A DNA stretch of 64,000 bases from Chelonobacter sp050613185 (GCF_050613185.1 NZ_CP192511.1:310001-374000); one strand, 5' to 3'. Numbered from the stretch's first letter, positions 26,372 through 34,412 are shown. Translations and numbers: made by a program. The notes: generated by a model from the sequence alone, not told the origin.

Positions 26372-26526
26372 TCGTCTTCCCTTACTGATTTGCTGTTTTG
26401 AAAATTATAGGCAAAGGCAGTCAAAAAACCTAGCCTTGATTTTAAAACCCGCCTTATTTTTGTTATTAAAATGTAATCAAAAAACAAGTATTAAGTTAAA
26501 TTAAGCAGGCGTTCCGATGTTATTTT

Positions 26527-26540
26527 TTGACTTAAATCAA
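26527..26540 (+). promoter_or_regulatory. FNR site upstream of grcA
   Basis: TTGAC-TTAA-ATCAA matches the FNR consensus TTGAT-N4-ATCAA at 9 of 10 positions. It is about 140 bases before the grcA start, within the 300-base AT-rich gap after ung. E. coli yfiD (grcA) is activated by FNR under low oxygen, so the same control is expected. An isolated half-site ATCAA lies at 26476-26480. Confidence 0.75.
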
Positions 26541-26672
26541 ATATCCGATTTTATCAAAAAATAACCAGTTGTTCTGGGTCAATTATCCCCAAAAATATTT
26601 GAAAATTTAAACAAGGGTGATAAAATTCTGAGCAGTAAACTTAATCCGTCCACGATAATATTGGAGTCTATT

Positions 26673-27056
26673 ATGATCAAAGGTATTCAAATTACACAAG
26701 CGGCAAACGACGCGTTATTAAACTCTTTCTGGTTATTGGACAGCGACAAAGGCGAAGCCCGTTGCTTATGTGCCAAAGGCGATTACACTGAAGACCAAAT
26801 CGTTGCGATTAACGAATTAGGTCAAATCGAATACCGCGAATTGCCGGTTGATGTGGCGCCGACAGTCAAAGTGGAAGGCGGTCAACACTTGAACGTCAAC
26901 GTATTGCGTCGCGAAACCTTGGAAGATGCGGTGAATAACCCTGAAAAATATCCGCAATTAACCATCCGTGTTTCCGGTTATGCCGTACGTTTCAACTCTC
27001 TGACTCCGGAACAACAACGCGACGTGATTGCGCGTACTTTTACCGAAAGCTTGTAA
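26673..27056 (+). CDS. grcA: autonomous glycyl radical cofactor GrcA
   Basis: Replaces the damaged glycyl-radical domain of pyruvate formate-lyase after oxygen exposure. ATG 26673 with TTGGAG upstream gives 127 residues, the same as E. coli YfiD. The C-terminal radical motif RVSGYAVRFNSLTPEQQRDVIARTF holds the conserved glycine near residue 102. It is a single-gene unit with FNR site upstream and hairpin downstream. Confidence 0.97.
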   Translation: MIKGIQITQAANDALLNSFWLLDSDKGEARCLCAKGDYTEDQIVAINELGQIEYRELPVDVAPTVKVEGGQHLNVNVLRRETLEDAVNNPEKYPQLTIRVSGYAVRFNSLTPEQQRDVIARTFTESL

Positions 27057-27079
27057 TTTTTCTTTTAGCTTCACATTTT

Positions 27080-27108
27080 AAACGCACGGCAATATGGTCG
27101 TGCGTTTT
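27080..27108 (+). terminator. terminator after grcA
   Basis: AAACGCACG (27080-27088), 10-base loop, CGTGCGTTT (27099-27107) followed by a short T-run. Ends grcA, so the next hairpin at 27391 belongs to the alx leader rather than to grcA. Confidence 0.75.
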
Positions 27109-27209
27109 GCATTTCTGACACCGATTTTAACTTGTATAAAATCCAAAATAGCTGATAATACTTAAAGTTGCCTAACGGCAGCTTTGAAATTGCTGACAAA
27201 CTTACTTCT

Positions 27210-27356
27210 CTCCCTCCGCGTGCGGAGGGAGTACTATTTTTCGCAAGAAAAATGGGGAGGGAGGGATAATATGAAAATGCAACATATTCATTTTTAACAT
27301 TCTTTATGCCTCCCTCCGTCCTTAGGACACCTCCCTCCGTATACAGAGGGAGGGAA
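27210..27356. repeat. REP-like CTCCCTCC inverted-repeat element in the alx leader region
   Basis: The grcA-alx gap (about 385 bases) contains a perfect CTCCCTCCGC/GCGGAGGGAG hairpin (27210-27231), an ATTTTT/AAAAAT hairpin just after it, a GGGGAGGGAGGG run near 27255, a CCTCCCTCCG at about 27309-27318, and a second CCTCCCTC/GAGGGAGG hairpin (27330-27353). The shared 8-10-mers show duplication of one palindromic unit. No gene is supported here. Confidence 0.65.
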
Positions 27357-27390
27357 ATGATTAGAGAAAGAGACTTTGTCATCAGCCTGA

Positions 27391-27414
27391 AAGCTGCCGG
27401 ACGGCAGCTTTTTT
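27391..27414 (+). terminator. intrinsic terminator in the alx leader (possible attenuator)
   Basis: AAGCTGCC (27391-27398), 4-base loop, GGCAGCTT (27403-27410) followed by a T-run (TTTTTT in total). It ends only about 17 bases before the TGGAG ribosome site of alx and no plus-strand gene precedes it after the grcA terminator, so it may control read-through into alx. Confidence 0.7.
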
Positions 27415-27441
27415 ATCTTATCCGTTATTGTGGAGTTTTTT

Positions 27442-28416
27442 ATGACGAATCCGTCACTGCCCGACATCGGCAGCCCGATATTTTATACCGTATTTTCAAT
27501 TGTGGTTGCGATCATGCTGCTGATTGATCTATTCAGCCTGAAAAAGAGCGGGGTGCATAAAGTCAGCGTGAAAGAAGCGATGTGGTGGAGCGTGGTGTGG
27601 ATCAGTGTTTCGGCGTTGTTTGCCTTATGGCTCTATTTTGAACTCGCCGGCAATCCGGCATTCGGCAGCAAAATTGCCGGTGAAAAAGTGATGGAATTTC
27701 TGACCGGTTACGTGTTGGAAAAATCGCTGTCGGTCGATAACTTATTCGTATTCCTGATGATCTTCAGCTATTTCAAAGTGCCGCCGCAATATCAGCATAA
27801 AGTGCTGTTGTATGGCGTACTCGGCGCGATTGTGATGCGTGCGGTGATGATCGGTATCGGTGCGATGTTAATCCGTGAATATGAGTGGATTTTATATATT
27901 TTCGGTGTATTCTTGATTTATAGCGGTTTCAAAATTTTCACTGCGAAAGAAGGCGGTGAAGGCGAAGATTTCTCCCGAAACTGGCTGCTCAACTGGCTGC
28001 GCCGCCATTTACGCCTCAGCAGTCAATTTGACGGCGAAAAGTTCCTGACCATCGAAAACGGCAAAAAGGTGTTTACGCCGTTGGTATTGGTGCTGATTAT
28101 GGTCGAGCTGAGCGATGTGGTGTTTGCGGTCGATAGCATTCCGGCGGTCTTTGCCGTCACCACCGATCCCTTTATCGTGCTGACTTCGAATATTTTCGCC
28201 ATTCTCGGTTTGCGTGCGATGTATTTCGTACTAGCGGACATTGCCGACCGTTTTGTCTATCTGAAATACGGATTGGCGGTGATCTTGATTTTTATCGGTA
28301 TCAAAATGCTGTTGGTGATGGCGGGCATTCATTTGCCGATTGTGCTGTCGATGAGCTTTGTATTCCTGATTTTAATCCTGTCGGTTGTCTTGTCGCTACG
28401 CAAGAAAATGCTCTAA
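27442..28416 (+). CDS. alx: TerC/Alx family membrane protein
   Basis: A 324-residue polytopic protein of the TerC family. ATG 27442 with TGGAG 6 bases upstream is preferred to GTG 27430. Conserved acidic membrane motifs are visible: EKSLSVDNLFVFLMIF near residue 92 and MVELSDVVFAVDSIPAVFAVTTDPFIVLTSNIFAILGLRAMYF near residue 217. E. coli Alx exports manganese and is controlled by a pH/Mn-responsive leader. The terminator in the leader here would fit related control. It ends at a paired uptake-signal terminator. Confidence 0.88.
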   Translation: MTNPSLPDIGSPIFYTVFSIVVAIMLLIDLFSLKKSGVHKVSVKEAMWWSVVWISVSALFALWLYFELAGNPAFGSKIAGEKVMEFLTGYVLEKSLSVDNLFVFLMIFSYFKVPPQYQHKVLLYGVLGAIVMRAVMIGIGAMLIREYEWILYIFGVFLIYSGFKIFTAKEGGEGEDFSRNWLLNWLRRHLRLSSQFDGEKFLTIENGKKVFTPLVLVLIMVELSDVVFAVDSIPAVFAVTTDPFIVLTSNIFAILGLRAMYFVLADIADRFVYLKYGLAVILIFIGIKMLLVMAGIHLPIVLSMSFVFLILILSVVLSLRKKML

Positions 28417-28438
28417 TTCTCCGATAATAAGCTAAAAA

Positions 28439-28471
28439 ACCGCACTTTGCCGTTCAAATGCAAAGTGCGGT
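28439..28471. terminator. paired uptake-signal terminator between alx and the saccharopine dehydrogenase-like gene
   Basis: ACCGCACTTTGC (28439-28450), 9-base loop, GCAAAGTGCGGT (28460-28471): two inverted uptake signals making a perfect 12-bp stem between convergent genes, with an A6 run on the left giving T6 on the minus strand. Confidence 0.85.
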
Positions 28472-28491
28472 ATCTTCAGGCTATCCGTGCG

Positions 28492-29730
28492 TTAAAACGC
28501 TAATGCTCGGTCGCCGTTTTCGTCTTTAATCCGATTCGGCAAGCCCATTTGGTTCAACAGGTTAAGGAACGGTTTCGGATCCAGTTCCTCCACATTGACC
28601 ATCTTCGCCACATCCCACACGCCTTGTGCCACTAGAATCGCAGCAGCAACCGGTGGTACGCCGGCGGTATAGGAAATGCCTTGGCTGCCCACTTCTTCAT
28701 AGGCTTCTTTATGATCCGCCACGTTGTAGAGAAAGACTTCTTTTTCCTTACCGTCTTTCCGACCTTTGGCAAGCGTGCCGATACAGGTTTTACCGGTGTA
28801 ATCCGGCGCCAGTGAAGAGGGATCAGGCAGAACCGCTTTCACCACTTTTAATGGGATCACTTCCAAGCCTTCTGCGGTGGTCACCGGCTGTTCCGACAAT
28901 AAGCCTAAATTTTTCAGCACGGTAAATACATTAATATAATGATCGCCGAAACCCATCCAGAAACGGATATTCGGCACGTTTAAGTTTTGCGACAGCGAGT
29001 GAATTTCATCATGCCCTGTCATATACGAGGTTTGCTGGCCGACAACCGGCAGGTCGTCCGTCCGCTTGATTTCAAACATTCGGTTGCTGGTCCATTGGCT
29101 GTTTTGCCAACTCCAGACTTGCCCGGTAAATTCACGGAAATTGATTTCCGGATCAAAATTAGTGGCGAAATAACGCCCGTGGCTGCCGGCATTAATATCA
29201 ATAATATCAATGCTGTCGGTTTGATCTAAGCACTCGTTGACCGCAACGGCGGCATAGGCATTCACCACGCCCGGATCAAAACCGACACCTAAAATAGCGG
29301 TAATCTTATTCTTTGCACAGATTTCACGGCGTTGCCATTCGTAATTATTGTACCACGGTGGGGTTTCACAAATTTTATGCGGTTCTTCGTGGATTGCGGT
29401 GTCAAGATAAGCTGCGCCGGTTTCGATACAGGCTTGCAGCACCGACATATTGAGAAATGCCGAACCGACGTTGATCACGATTTGTGCTTCTGTTTCTTTG
29501 ATGATCGATTTGGTTGCTTCGATATTGAACGCATCAAGTTCAAAGCAGGCAATTTCAGCGGGAATTTTAAAGGCATTTTTTTCACGCACGCTGTTGGCGA
29601 TGTCTTGGCATTTGCTAATGCCGCGTGAAGCAATGGCGATAGAACCTAAAATATCGTTGTGTTGGGCGCATTTATGTGCGACGACTTGAGCCACACCACC
29701 GGCACCGATAATTAAGATGTTTTTTTTCAT
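28492..29730 (-). CDS. carboxynorspermidine/carboxyspermidine dehydrogenase (saccharopine dehydrogenase family)
   Basis: Condenses L-aspartate semialdehyde with a diamine (putrescine or 1,3-diaminopropane) to a carboxylated polyamine. The 412-residue protein begins with a Rossmann fold, ILIIGAGGVAQVVAHKCAQ (residues 4-22). ITAILGVGFDPGVVNAYAA near residue 142 and IDINAGSHGRYFATNFDPEINFREFTGQVW near residue 178 are typical of the carboxynorspermidine synthase group rather than lysine saccharopine enzymes. Its partner decarboxylase is directly upstream on the same strand, which supports the assignment. Diamine preference cannot be told from sequence. Confidence 0.88.
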   Translation of the reverse strand: MKKNILIIGAGGVAQVVAHKCAQHNDILGSIAIASRGISKCQDIANSVREKNAFKIPAEIACFELDAFNIEATKSIIKETEAQIVINVGSAFLNMSVLQACIETGAAYLDTAIHEEPHKICETPPWYNNYEWQRREICAKNKITAILGVGFDPGVVNAYAAVAVNECLDQTDSIDIIDINAGSHGRYFATNFDPEINFREFTGQVWSWQNSQWTSNRMFEIKRTDDLPVVGQQTSYMTGHDEIHSLSQNLNVPNIRFWMGFGDHYINVFTVLKNLGLLSEQPVTTAEGLEVIPLKVVKAVLPDPSSLAPDYTGKTCIGTLAKGRKDGKEKEVFLYNVADHKEAYEEVGSQGISYTAGVPPVAAAILVAQGVWDVAKMVNVEELDPKPFLNLLNQMGLPNRIKDENGDRALAF

Positions 29731-29762
29731 GTTTGCATAATCCTCCTTAATGTCAGATTACC

Positions 29763-29789
29763 ACCGCACTTTTGATTTCAAAGTGCGGT
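29763..29789. repeat. inverted uptake-signal pair inside the polyamine operon
   Basis: ACCGCACTTT (29763-29772), 7-base loop, AAAGTGCGGT (29780-29789) in the gap between the decarboxylase and dehydrogenase genes. The minus-strand side lacks a T-run, so it is a stable hairpin but not an obvious full terminator. Confidence 0.7.
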
Positions 29790-29871
29790 CATAACCGGCA
29801 TGACGTTTAATCTTGCCAACTCGGCAAGACCTGATTGATTCGTTGAAACCACTTGCAATAACGCAAAACGG

Positions 29872-30975
29872 TTAAGACAAGCTGTCAACGTAATCGTCAA
29901 AATTGAATTGTTTGATTAATTTAATCTCACCATTCAATTCTTTCATGGCAATGGACGGCATATTGACGCCATTGAACCAATTCTTTTTCACCATGGTATA
30001 ACCGGCGGCGTCGCAGAACGACAGGCGATCGCCGATTTTCAACGGTTGTTCAAACCGATATTCGCCGAAAATATCGCCGGCAAGACAAGATTTGCCACAG
30101 ACCATATAGTGATAATCGCCCTGATTCGGCTGTAGCTTAGCGGTTTGGCGATAAATCAGCAAATCCAACATATGCGCTTCGATTGAGCTGTCGACAATCG
30201 CCAAATCTTTGCCGTTATGTAAGGTATCCAACACCGTCACTTCCAGACTGGTGCTGAGGGTGATCGCCGCTTCGCCCGGTTCTAAATACACCTGCACGCC
30301 GTATCGTTGGGCAAATTGTTTTAGGCGGTCGGCAAATTGATCGAGCGGATACCCTTCACTGGTAAAATGAATGCCGCCGCCCAAGCTGACCCAATCCACT
30401 TGCTGCAGAAGTTCGCCAAATTCGTTTTCGATATGCTTTAACATCTGATCAAATCGGTCAAAATCGCCGTTTTCACAGTTGTTGTGGAACATAAAACCGT
30501 TAATCAGCGGCAGTACGTCACGAATTTTATTGATGTCCCATTCGCCTAAACGGCTGTGCGGACGCGCCGGATCCGCCAAGATAAAATCAGAGGCGCTGAC
30601 ACGCGGATTGACGCGCAAACCGCGCTGAATATCTTGTGCTTGTTGAGAAAAACGCTGTAACTGGCTGATAGAATTGAAAATGATTTTATCCGCGTTGGCA
30701 ACCACCTCGGCAATTTCCGCGTCGCTGTACGCCACGCTATAGGCATGGGTTTCGCCGCCGAATTTGCGCTGTCCCAATTTCACTTCATACAACGAAGACG
30801 AGGTTGTGCCGTCCATATACTGACGCATAAAATCAAACACGCCCCAGGTGGCAAAACATTTCAACGCCAACAAAGCTTTCGCCCCGGAACGCTCACGCAG
30901 ATAGGCAATTTTCTGCATATTTTTCAGTAATTTGCTTTTATCAATCAGATAATACGGCGTGGCTAATTCAGTCAT
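29872..30975 (-). CDS. nspC: carboxynorspermidine/carboxyspermidine decarboxylase
   Basis: PLP-dependent fold III decarboxylase that makes norspermidine or spermidine from the carboxylated precursor. ATG 30975 (MTELATPYYLIDKSKLLKN) is preferred to GTG 30987 because the family begins at this point. The PLP lysine is in ALLALKCFATWGVFDF near residue 40, VDWVSLGGGIHFTSEGYPLDQF holds the glycine-rich phosphate loop, YLEPGEA follows, and CGKSCLAGDIFGEYRF holds the active-site Cys/Asp from the partner subunit. 367 residues. First gene of the pair. Confidence 0.9.
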   Translation of the reverse strand: MTELATPYYLIDKSKLLKNMQKIAYLRERSGAKALLALKCFATWGVFDFMRQYMDGTTSSSLYEVKLGQRKFGGETHAYSVAYSDAEIAEVVANADKIIFNSISQLQRFSQQAQDIQRGLRVNPRVSASDFILADPARPHSRLGEWDINKIRDVLPLINGFMFHNNCENGDFDRFDQMLKHIENEFGELLQQVDWVSLGGGIHFTSEGYPLDQFADRLKQFAQRYGVQVYLEPGEAAITLSTSLEVTVLDTLHNGKDLAIVDSSIEAHMLDLLIYRQTAKLQPNQGDYHYMVCGKSCLAGDIFGEYRFEQPLKIGDRLSFCDAAGYTMVKKNWFNGVNMPSIAMKELNGEIKLIKQFNFDDYVDSLS

Positions 30976-30994
30976 TTTTCTTTTCACATTCTAT

Positions 30995-31032
30995 AAAAAA
31001 ATCGGTTGATTAAGAGAAACTCTCAATCAACC
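30995..31032 (-). terminator. terminator after metQ
   Basis: GGTTGATT/AATCAACC with inner GAGA/TCTC and a 3-base loop (31004-31032). The A7 run at 30995-31001 becomes T7 on the minus strand, giving a standard terminator for metNIQ. Confidence 0.88.
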
Positions 31033-31084
31033 TATTGATACTATTATATATTTACTTTACTCATTGTAGAGCGGATTAGGTTAA

Positions 31085-31885
31085 TTACCAGCCCTTCACC
31101 ACAGAGTCTTTAAACTCCGCTTTCGCTTTTTCATACACGGCTTCGGAATTATAAGCTTTGACAAAGTTTACCACATCTTGATCGTCTTTGTTGTCTTCGC
31201 GTGCCACAATGATATTCACATACGGCGAATCTTTGTCCTCCACGAAAATCGCGTCGGTGCTTGGGAACAAGCCTGCTTGTCCGGCATAAGTATTATTGAT
31301 GACCGCTAAATCCACTTCCGGCAATACTTGTGGTAACAACGGTGCTTCTAATTCGCGAATTTTCAGTTTTTTCGGATTGTCAACGATATCAAGTGCGGTC
31401 GGGGTTAATCCCGTACCCTCTTTCAATTTCAGCAACCCTTGTGCTTGTAACAATAACAAGGCACGTCCGCCGTTAGTCGGATCATTTGGAATCGCCACGG
31501 TTGCCCCGTCTTTCAGTTCATCAAGTTTGCTGATTTTTTTAGAATATGCCGCAATCGGGTAAACGAAAGTATTACCGACAATCACCAACCCTTTCAAACC
31601 ACGCGCTTCCACTTGCGCATCCAAATACGGTTTGTGTTGGAATGCGTTCGCATCAATCGATTTTTCTTCCAATGCCACGTTCGGAGTGACATAGTCGGTA
31701 AAGGGTACAAGTTCAACCTCTAAACCGAATTGATCTTTCGCCACTTGTTTTGCGACTTCGGCAACGGAGAATTCCGGACCGGTTTGAATGCCCACTTTAA
31801 GTTTGCCGTCTTTAGCCAATGCTGAACCGGAAAATGCAACAGCAGTAGCCAATGCGGTCAAGGTGAAAATATTTTTTAATTTCAT
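31085..31885 (-). CDS. metQ: methionine ABC transporter substrate-binding protein MetQ, non-lipoprotein form
   Basis: Binds methionine for the MetNI importer. The 266-residue protein begins at ATG 31885 with AGGAAA-type site upstream. The body is clear MetQ: LKVGIQTGPEFSVAEVAKQVAKDQFGLEVELVPFTDYVTPN, DANAFQHKPYLDAQ, VGNTFVYPIAAYSKK, IPNDPTNGGRALLLLQ and DKDSPYVNIIVAREDNKD. Unlike E. coli MetQ, the signal peptide ends SGSALAKDG with no lipobox cysteine, predicting cleavage by signal peptidase I and a soluble periplasmic protein. Last gene of metNIQ, before a terminator. Confidence 0.92.
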   Translation of the reverse strand: MKLKNIFTLTALATAVAFSGSALAKDGKLKVGIQTGPEFSVAEVAKQVAKDQFGLEVELVPFTDYVTPNVALEEKSIDANAFQHKPYLDAQVEARGLKGLVIVGNTFVYPIAAYSKKISKLDELKDGATVAIPNDPTNGGRALLLLQAQGLLKLKEGTGLTPTALDIVDNPKKLKIRELEAPLLPQVLPEVDLAVINNTYAGQAGLFPSTDAIFVEDKDSPYVNIIVAREDNKDDQDVVNFVKAYNSEAVYEKAKAEFKDSVVKGW

Positions 31886-31922
31886 GGTATTTTCCTTTTT
31901 CGTAAAGAGTAATGAATAAAAC

Positions 31923-32588
31923 CTAACGGTGATCGACATAACGAACTAAGCGATCGCCGACAAATTGAATCAGTTGCACCAATGCCACCAAGATAACCAC
32001 TACGGTGGTTAAAATTTCCGGTACATTGGTTTGATAGCCATAGCGAATCGCCACATCGCCCAAACCGCCGCCGCCGACAATGCCCGCCATCGCGGAATAG
32101 TTCACTAAGGTCACCAACGTGATCGTTATTCCATTGATCAACGCCGGCAGCGCCTCAGGCAATAAAAATTTGCTGATGATTTGTAAATCGGTGGCGCCCA
32201 TGGCTCGTGCGGCTTCGGTCAGCCCTGCGGGAATCTCTAACAGCGCGCCTTCGACCAAACGCGCCACAAACGGAATCGCCGCTACGGTTAACGGCACAAC
32301 CGCCGCCGTAGTACCAATCGACGAGCCGACCAAGGCACGGGTGAACGGAATAATCCAGAACAGCAAAATCACAAACGGGATCGCCCGTCCGATATTGACC
32401 GCCATGCTGATACTCCGATATAACTTCGGATTTTGCTTAATTTCGCCCGGACGGGTGATAAATAACAACACACCAAGCGGAATAGCAAAAAGTGCAGCCA
32501 ACAATCCAGAAGCAAATACCATATATAACGTTTCGCCGGTCGCATTCAAAATCATCTGCCACACTTGTGGTGTTAAACGATCAAACAT
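31923..32588 (-). CDS. metI: methionine ABC transporter permease MetI
   Basis: Membrane subunit of the methionine importer, 221 residues with five predicted helices. The EAA loop for contact with MetN is LTEAARAMGATDLQIISKFLLPEALPALING near residue 122. NYSAMAGIVGGGGLGDVAIRYGYQ near residue 167 is the MetI-type core. It overlaps the metN end by 8 bases, so translation is coupled. Confidence 0.95.
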   Translation of the reverse strand: MFDRLTPQVWQMILNATGETLYMVFASGLLAALFAIPLGVLLFITRPGEIKQNPKLYRSISMAVNIGRAIPFVILLFWIIPFTRALVGSSIGTTAAVVPLTVAAIPFVARLVEGALLEIPAGLTEAARAMGATDLQIISKFLLPEALPALINGITITLVTLVNYSAMAGIVGGGGLGDVAIRYGYQTNVPEILTTVVVILVALVQLIQFVGDRLVRYVDHR

Positions 32589-33615
32589 AGCCTAACACCT
32601 CTACCCGGACATTGTGTTCCATCAAATAAATTTTCGCCTCGGTAATCGCGTCTTCCGGCCCTTCCACCTCGGCAATAGTGAAGCCAAATTTCACCCCGCC
32701 GATATAATCAATCTGTGAGACTAAAATACTCAAATCCACACCGAATTTTTTCGAAGTTTGCGACAATAACGGGGCGTCAACCGAGCGCCCGGTAAATTCA
32801 AATTTGATAATCGGATAAGAATTCGCTCCTTTTGGCGACGGCGAGAGTTGTTCCATATACTGCTTCGGCAAATTAATTCGAAACGTGGATTGAATGAAGC
32901 TTTTTGCCAGTTCGGTTTTCGGGTTGGAGAACACTTCGCTCACACTTCCCGATTCAACTAACTGCCCTTTATCAATCACCACCACTTGATGACAGATTTG
33001 CTTCACCACTTCCATTTCGTGAGTAATTAACAGTATGGTTAAACCCAATTTTTGGTTGATTTCTTGCAACAGGCTTAAAATCGACTGTGTGGTTGCCGGA
33101 TCGAGTGCGCTGGTCGCTTCGTCGCATAACAGCACTTTCGGCTCGGAAGCCAACGCGCGCGCAATCGCCACCCGCTGTTTTTGCCCGCCGGACAGATTAC
33201 TCGGATAAACGTTTTTCTTGTCGCTTAGACCGACCAGTTCTAATAACTCGTCCACCCGCCGGGTGACCGCACTTTGATCACTGCCGTTCAATTCTAACGG
33301 CAACGCCACGTTGCCAAATACCGTGCGGTTACTTAACAGGTTAAAATGCTGGAAAATCATGCCGATATGACGGCGCGCCTCGACTAACTGCGCGGTATTC
33401 ATCGCGGTCAATTCCTGCCCGTCGACAAACACCTGCCCACTGGTCGGTTGCTCCAGCAAGTTGGCGCAACGGATCAGCGTGCTTTTGCCCGCCCCCGACG
33501 CACCGATCACGCCACAGATCTGCCCCTTTGGGATCACCAGATTGACGTTATCAAGTGCGGTCAGCTTTTTGCCGTTCGCCTCAAAAATTTTGTTAATGTT
33601 TTTTAGCTTAATCAT
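32581..33615 (-). CDS. metN: methionine ABC transporter ATP-binding protein MetN
   Basis: ATPase of the methionine importer, 344 residues. Walker A GASGAGKSTLIRC is near residue 38, the Q-loop IFQHFNLLSNRTV near residue 87, signature LSGGQKQRVAIARAL near residue 141 and Walker B VLLCDEATSALDP near residue 161. The C-terminal 90 residues form the NIL/ACT-like domain that allows methionine inhibition. First gene of metNIQ, with a MetJ box within its promoter. Confidence 0.96.
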   Translation of the reverse strand: MIKLKNINKIFEANGKKLTALDNVNLVIPKGQICGVIGASGAGKSTLIRCANLLEQPTSGQVFVDGQELTAMNTAQLVEARRHIGMIFQHFNLLSNRTVFGNVALPLELNGSDQSAVTRRVDELLELVGLSDKKNVYPSNLSGGQKQRVAIARALASEPKVLLCDEATSALDPATTQSILSLLQEINQKLGLTILLITHEMEVVKQICHQVVVIDKGQLVESGSVSEVFSNPKTELAKSFIQSTFRINLPKQYMEQLSPSPKGANSYPIIKFEFTGRSVDAPLLSQTSKKFGVDLSILVSQIDYIGGVKFGFTIAEVEGPEDAITEAKIYLMEHNVRVEVLGYV

Positions 33616-33652
33616 GTAAGCCCTTTGTGATTGAAGTCATAAATTACCTCGC

Positions 33653-33681
33653 TATTTTAGACGTCCAGATTGCCATGTCAA
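33653..33681 (-). promoter_or_regulatory. metN promoter with MetJ boxes in the spacer
   Basis: On the minus strand TTGACA (33676-33681), a 17-base spacer and AAAATA (33653-33658). The spacer is filled by two adjacent 8-mers, reading GGCAATCT and GGACGTCT; the second matches the MetJ consensus AGACGTCT at 7 of 8 positions. MetJ bound here would directly occlude RNA polymerase. Confidence 0.7.
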
Positions 33682-33854
33682 CCGCTAGTTGCCCCTTTTT
33701 TATAGCAACTCGTTATAAGCTAGACACTTTACTGCATTTTATTCAATAAAAGTACGCTATTCCCGCATTTCAGTACGATTATGCGCTATAATCGCCGCCA
33801 ATAAACGGGCGATTCCGCTCCGCCACTATACTACACTAAAGACTAAAGGTTCTT

Positions 33855-34412
33855 ATGCAAAAAGCCATTTTTCTCGATCGCGACGGCACCCTCAATGTCG
33901 ATCACGGTTATGTCCACCAAATCGATCAATTTGAATTTATCAACGGCAGTATTGAAGCCTTGTTGGAACTCAAACAAATGGGCTATTTATTGGTGTTGGT
34001 CACCAATCAATCCGGCATTGCGCGCGGCTATTTCAGCGAAGATCAATTTCTGCAACTGACCGAGTGGTTCGATTGGTCACTGGCGGATCGCGGCGTGGAT
34101 TTCGACGGCATTTATTATTGCCCCCACCTGCCGGACGGACAGGGCGAATATCGCCAAGATTGCGACTGCCGCAAACCGAAACCGGGCATGTTGTTGCAAG
34201 CCTCTAGCGAGCTGAAGATTGATCTTAACCGCTCTTTTATGGTCGGCGACAAAATCGAGGATCTGATGGCGGGCAACGCTGCCGGTGTAGCCCATACTAT
34301 TTTAGTCCGCAGCGGAAAAACGGTGACTGCCGAAGGCGAAAAATTGGCAGAGGCGGTGTTGGATTCGGTGGCGGAGTTACCGGATTATATTAAGCGCCAT
34401 ATAAAAAAATAA
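33855..34412 (+). CDS. gmhB: D,D-heptose 1,7-bisphosphate phosphatase
   Basis: Removes the 7-phosphate from heptose bisphosphate in ADP-heptose (LPS core) synthesis. The 185-residue HAD phosphatase begins AIFLDRDGTLNVDHGYVH (nucleophile Asp near residue 9). VLVTNQSGIARGYF gives motif II, CRKPKPGML motif III and FMVGDKIEDLMAGNAAG motif IV. A zinc-binding cysteine set is seen in YYCPHLPDGQGEYRQDCDCRKP. Transcribed toward prfC, 96 bases away. Confidence 0.95.
   Translation: MQKAIFLDRDGTLNVDHGYVHQIDQFEFINGSIEALLELKQMGYLLVLVTNQSGIARGYFSEDQFLQLTEWFDWSLADRGVDFDGIYYCPHLPDGQGEYRQDCDCRKPKPGMLLQASSELKIDLNRSFMVGDKIEDLMAGNAAGVAHTILVRSGKTVTAEGEKLAEAVLDSVAELPDYIKRHIKK

Noticed and set aside
27071..27382. 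103-codon minus-strand frame after grcA
   Set aside because: It is built from the terminator, the CTCCCTCC repeats and the alx leader, and has no protein-like sequence or ribosome site.
27240..27390. yybP-ykoY riboswitch upstream of alx
   Set aside because: GGGGAGGG and GTCATCA pieces are present, but the conserved GGGGAGTA start and core junction could not be aligned, so it is not called as a feature.
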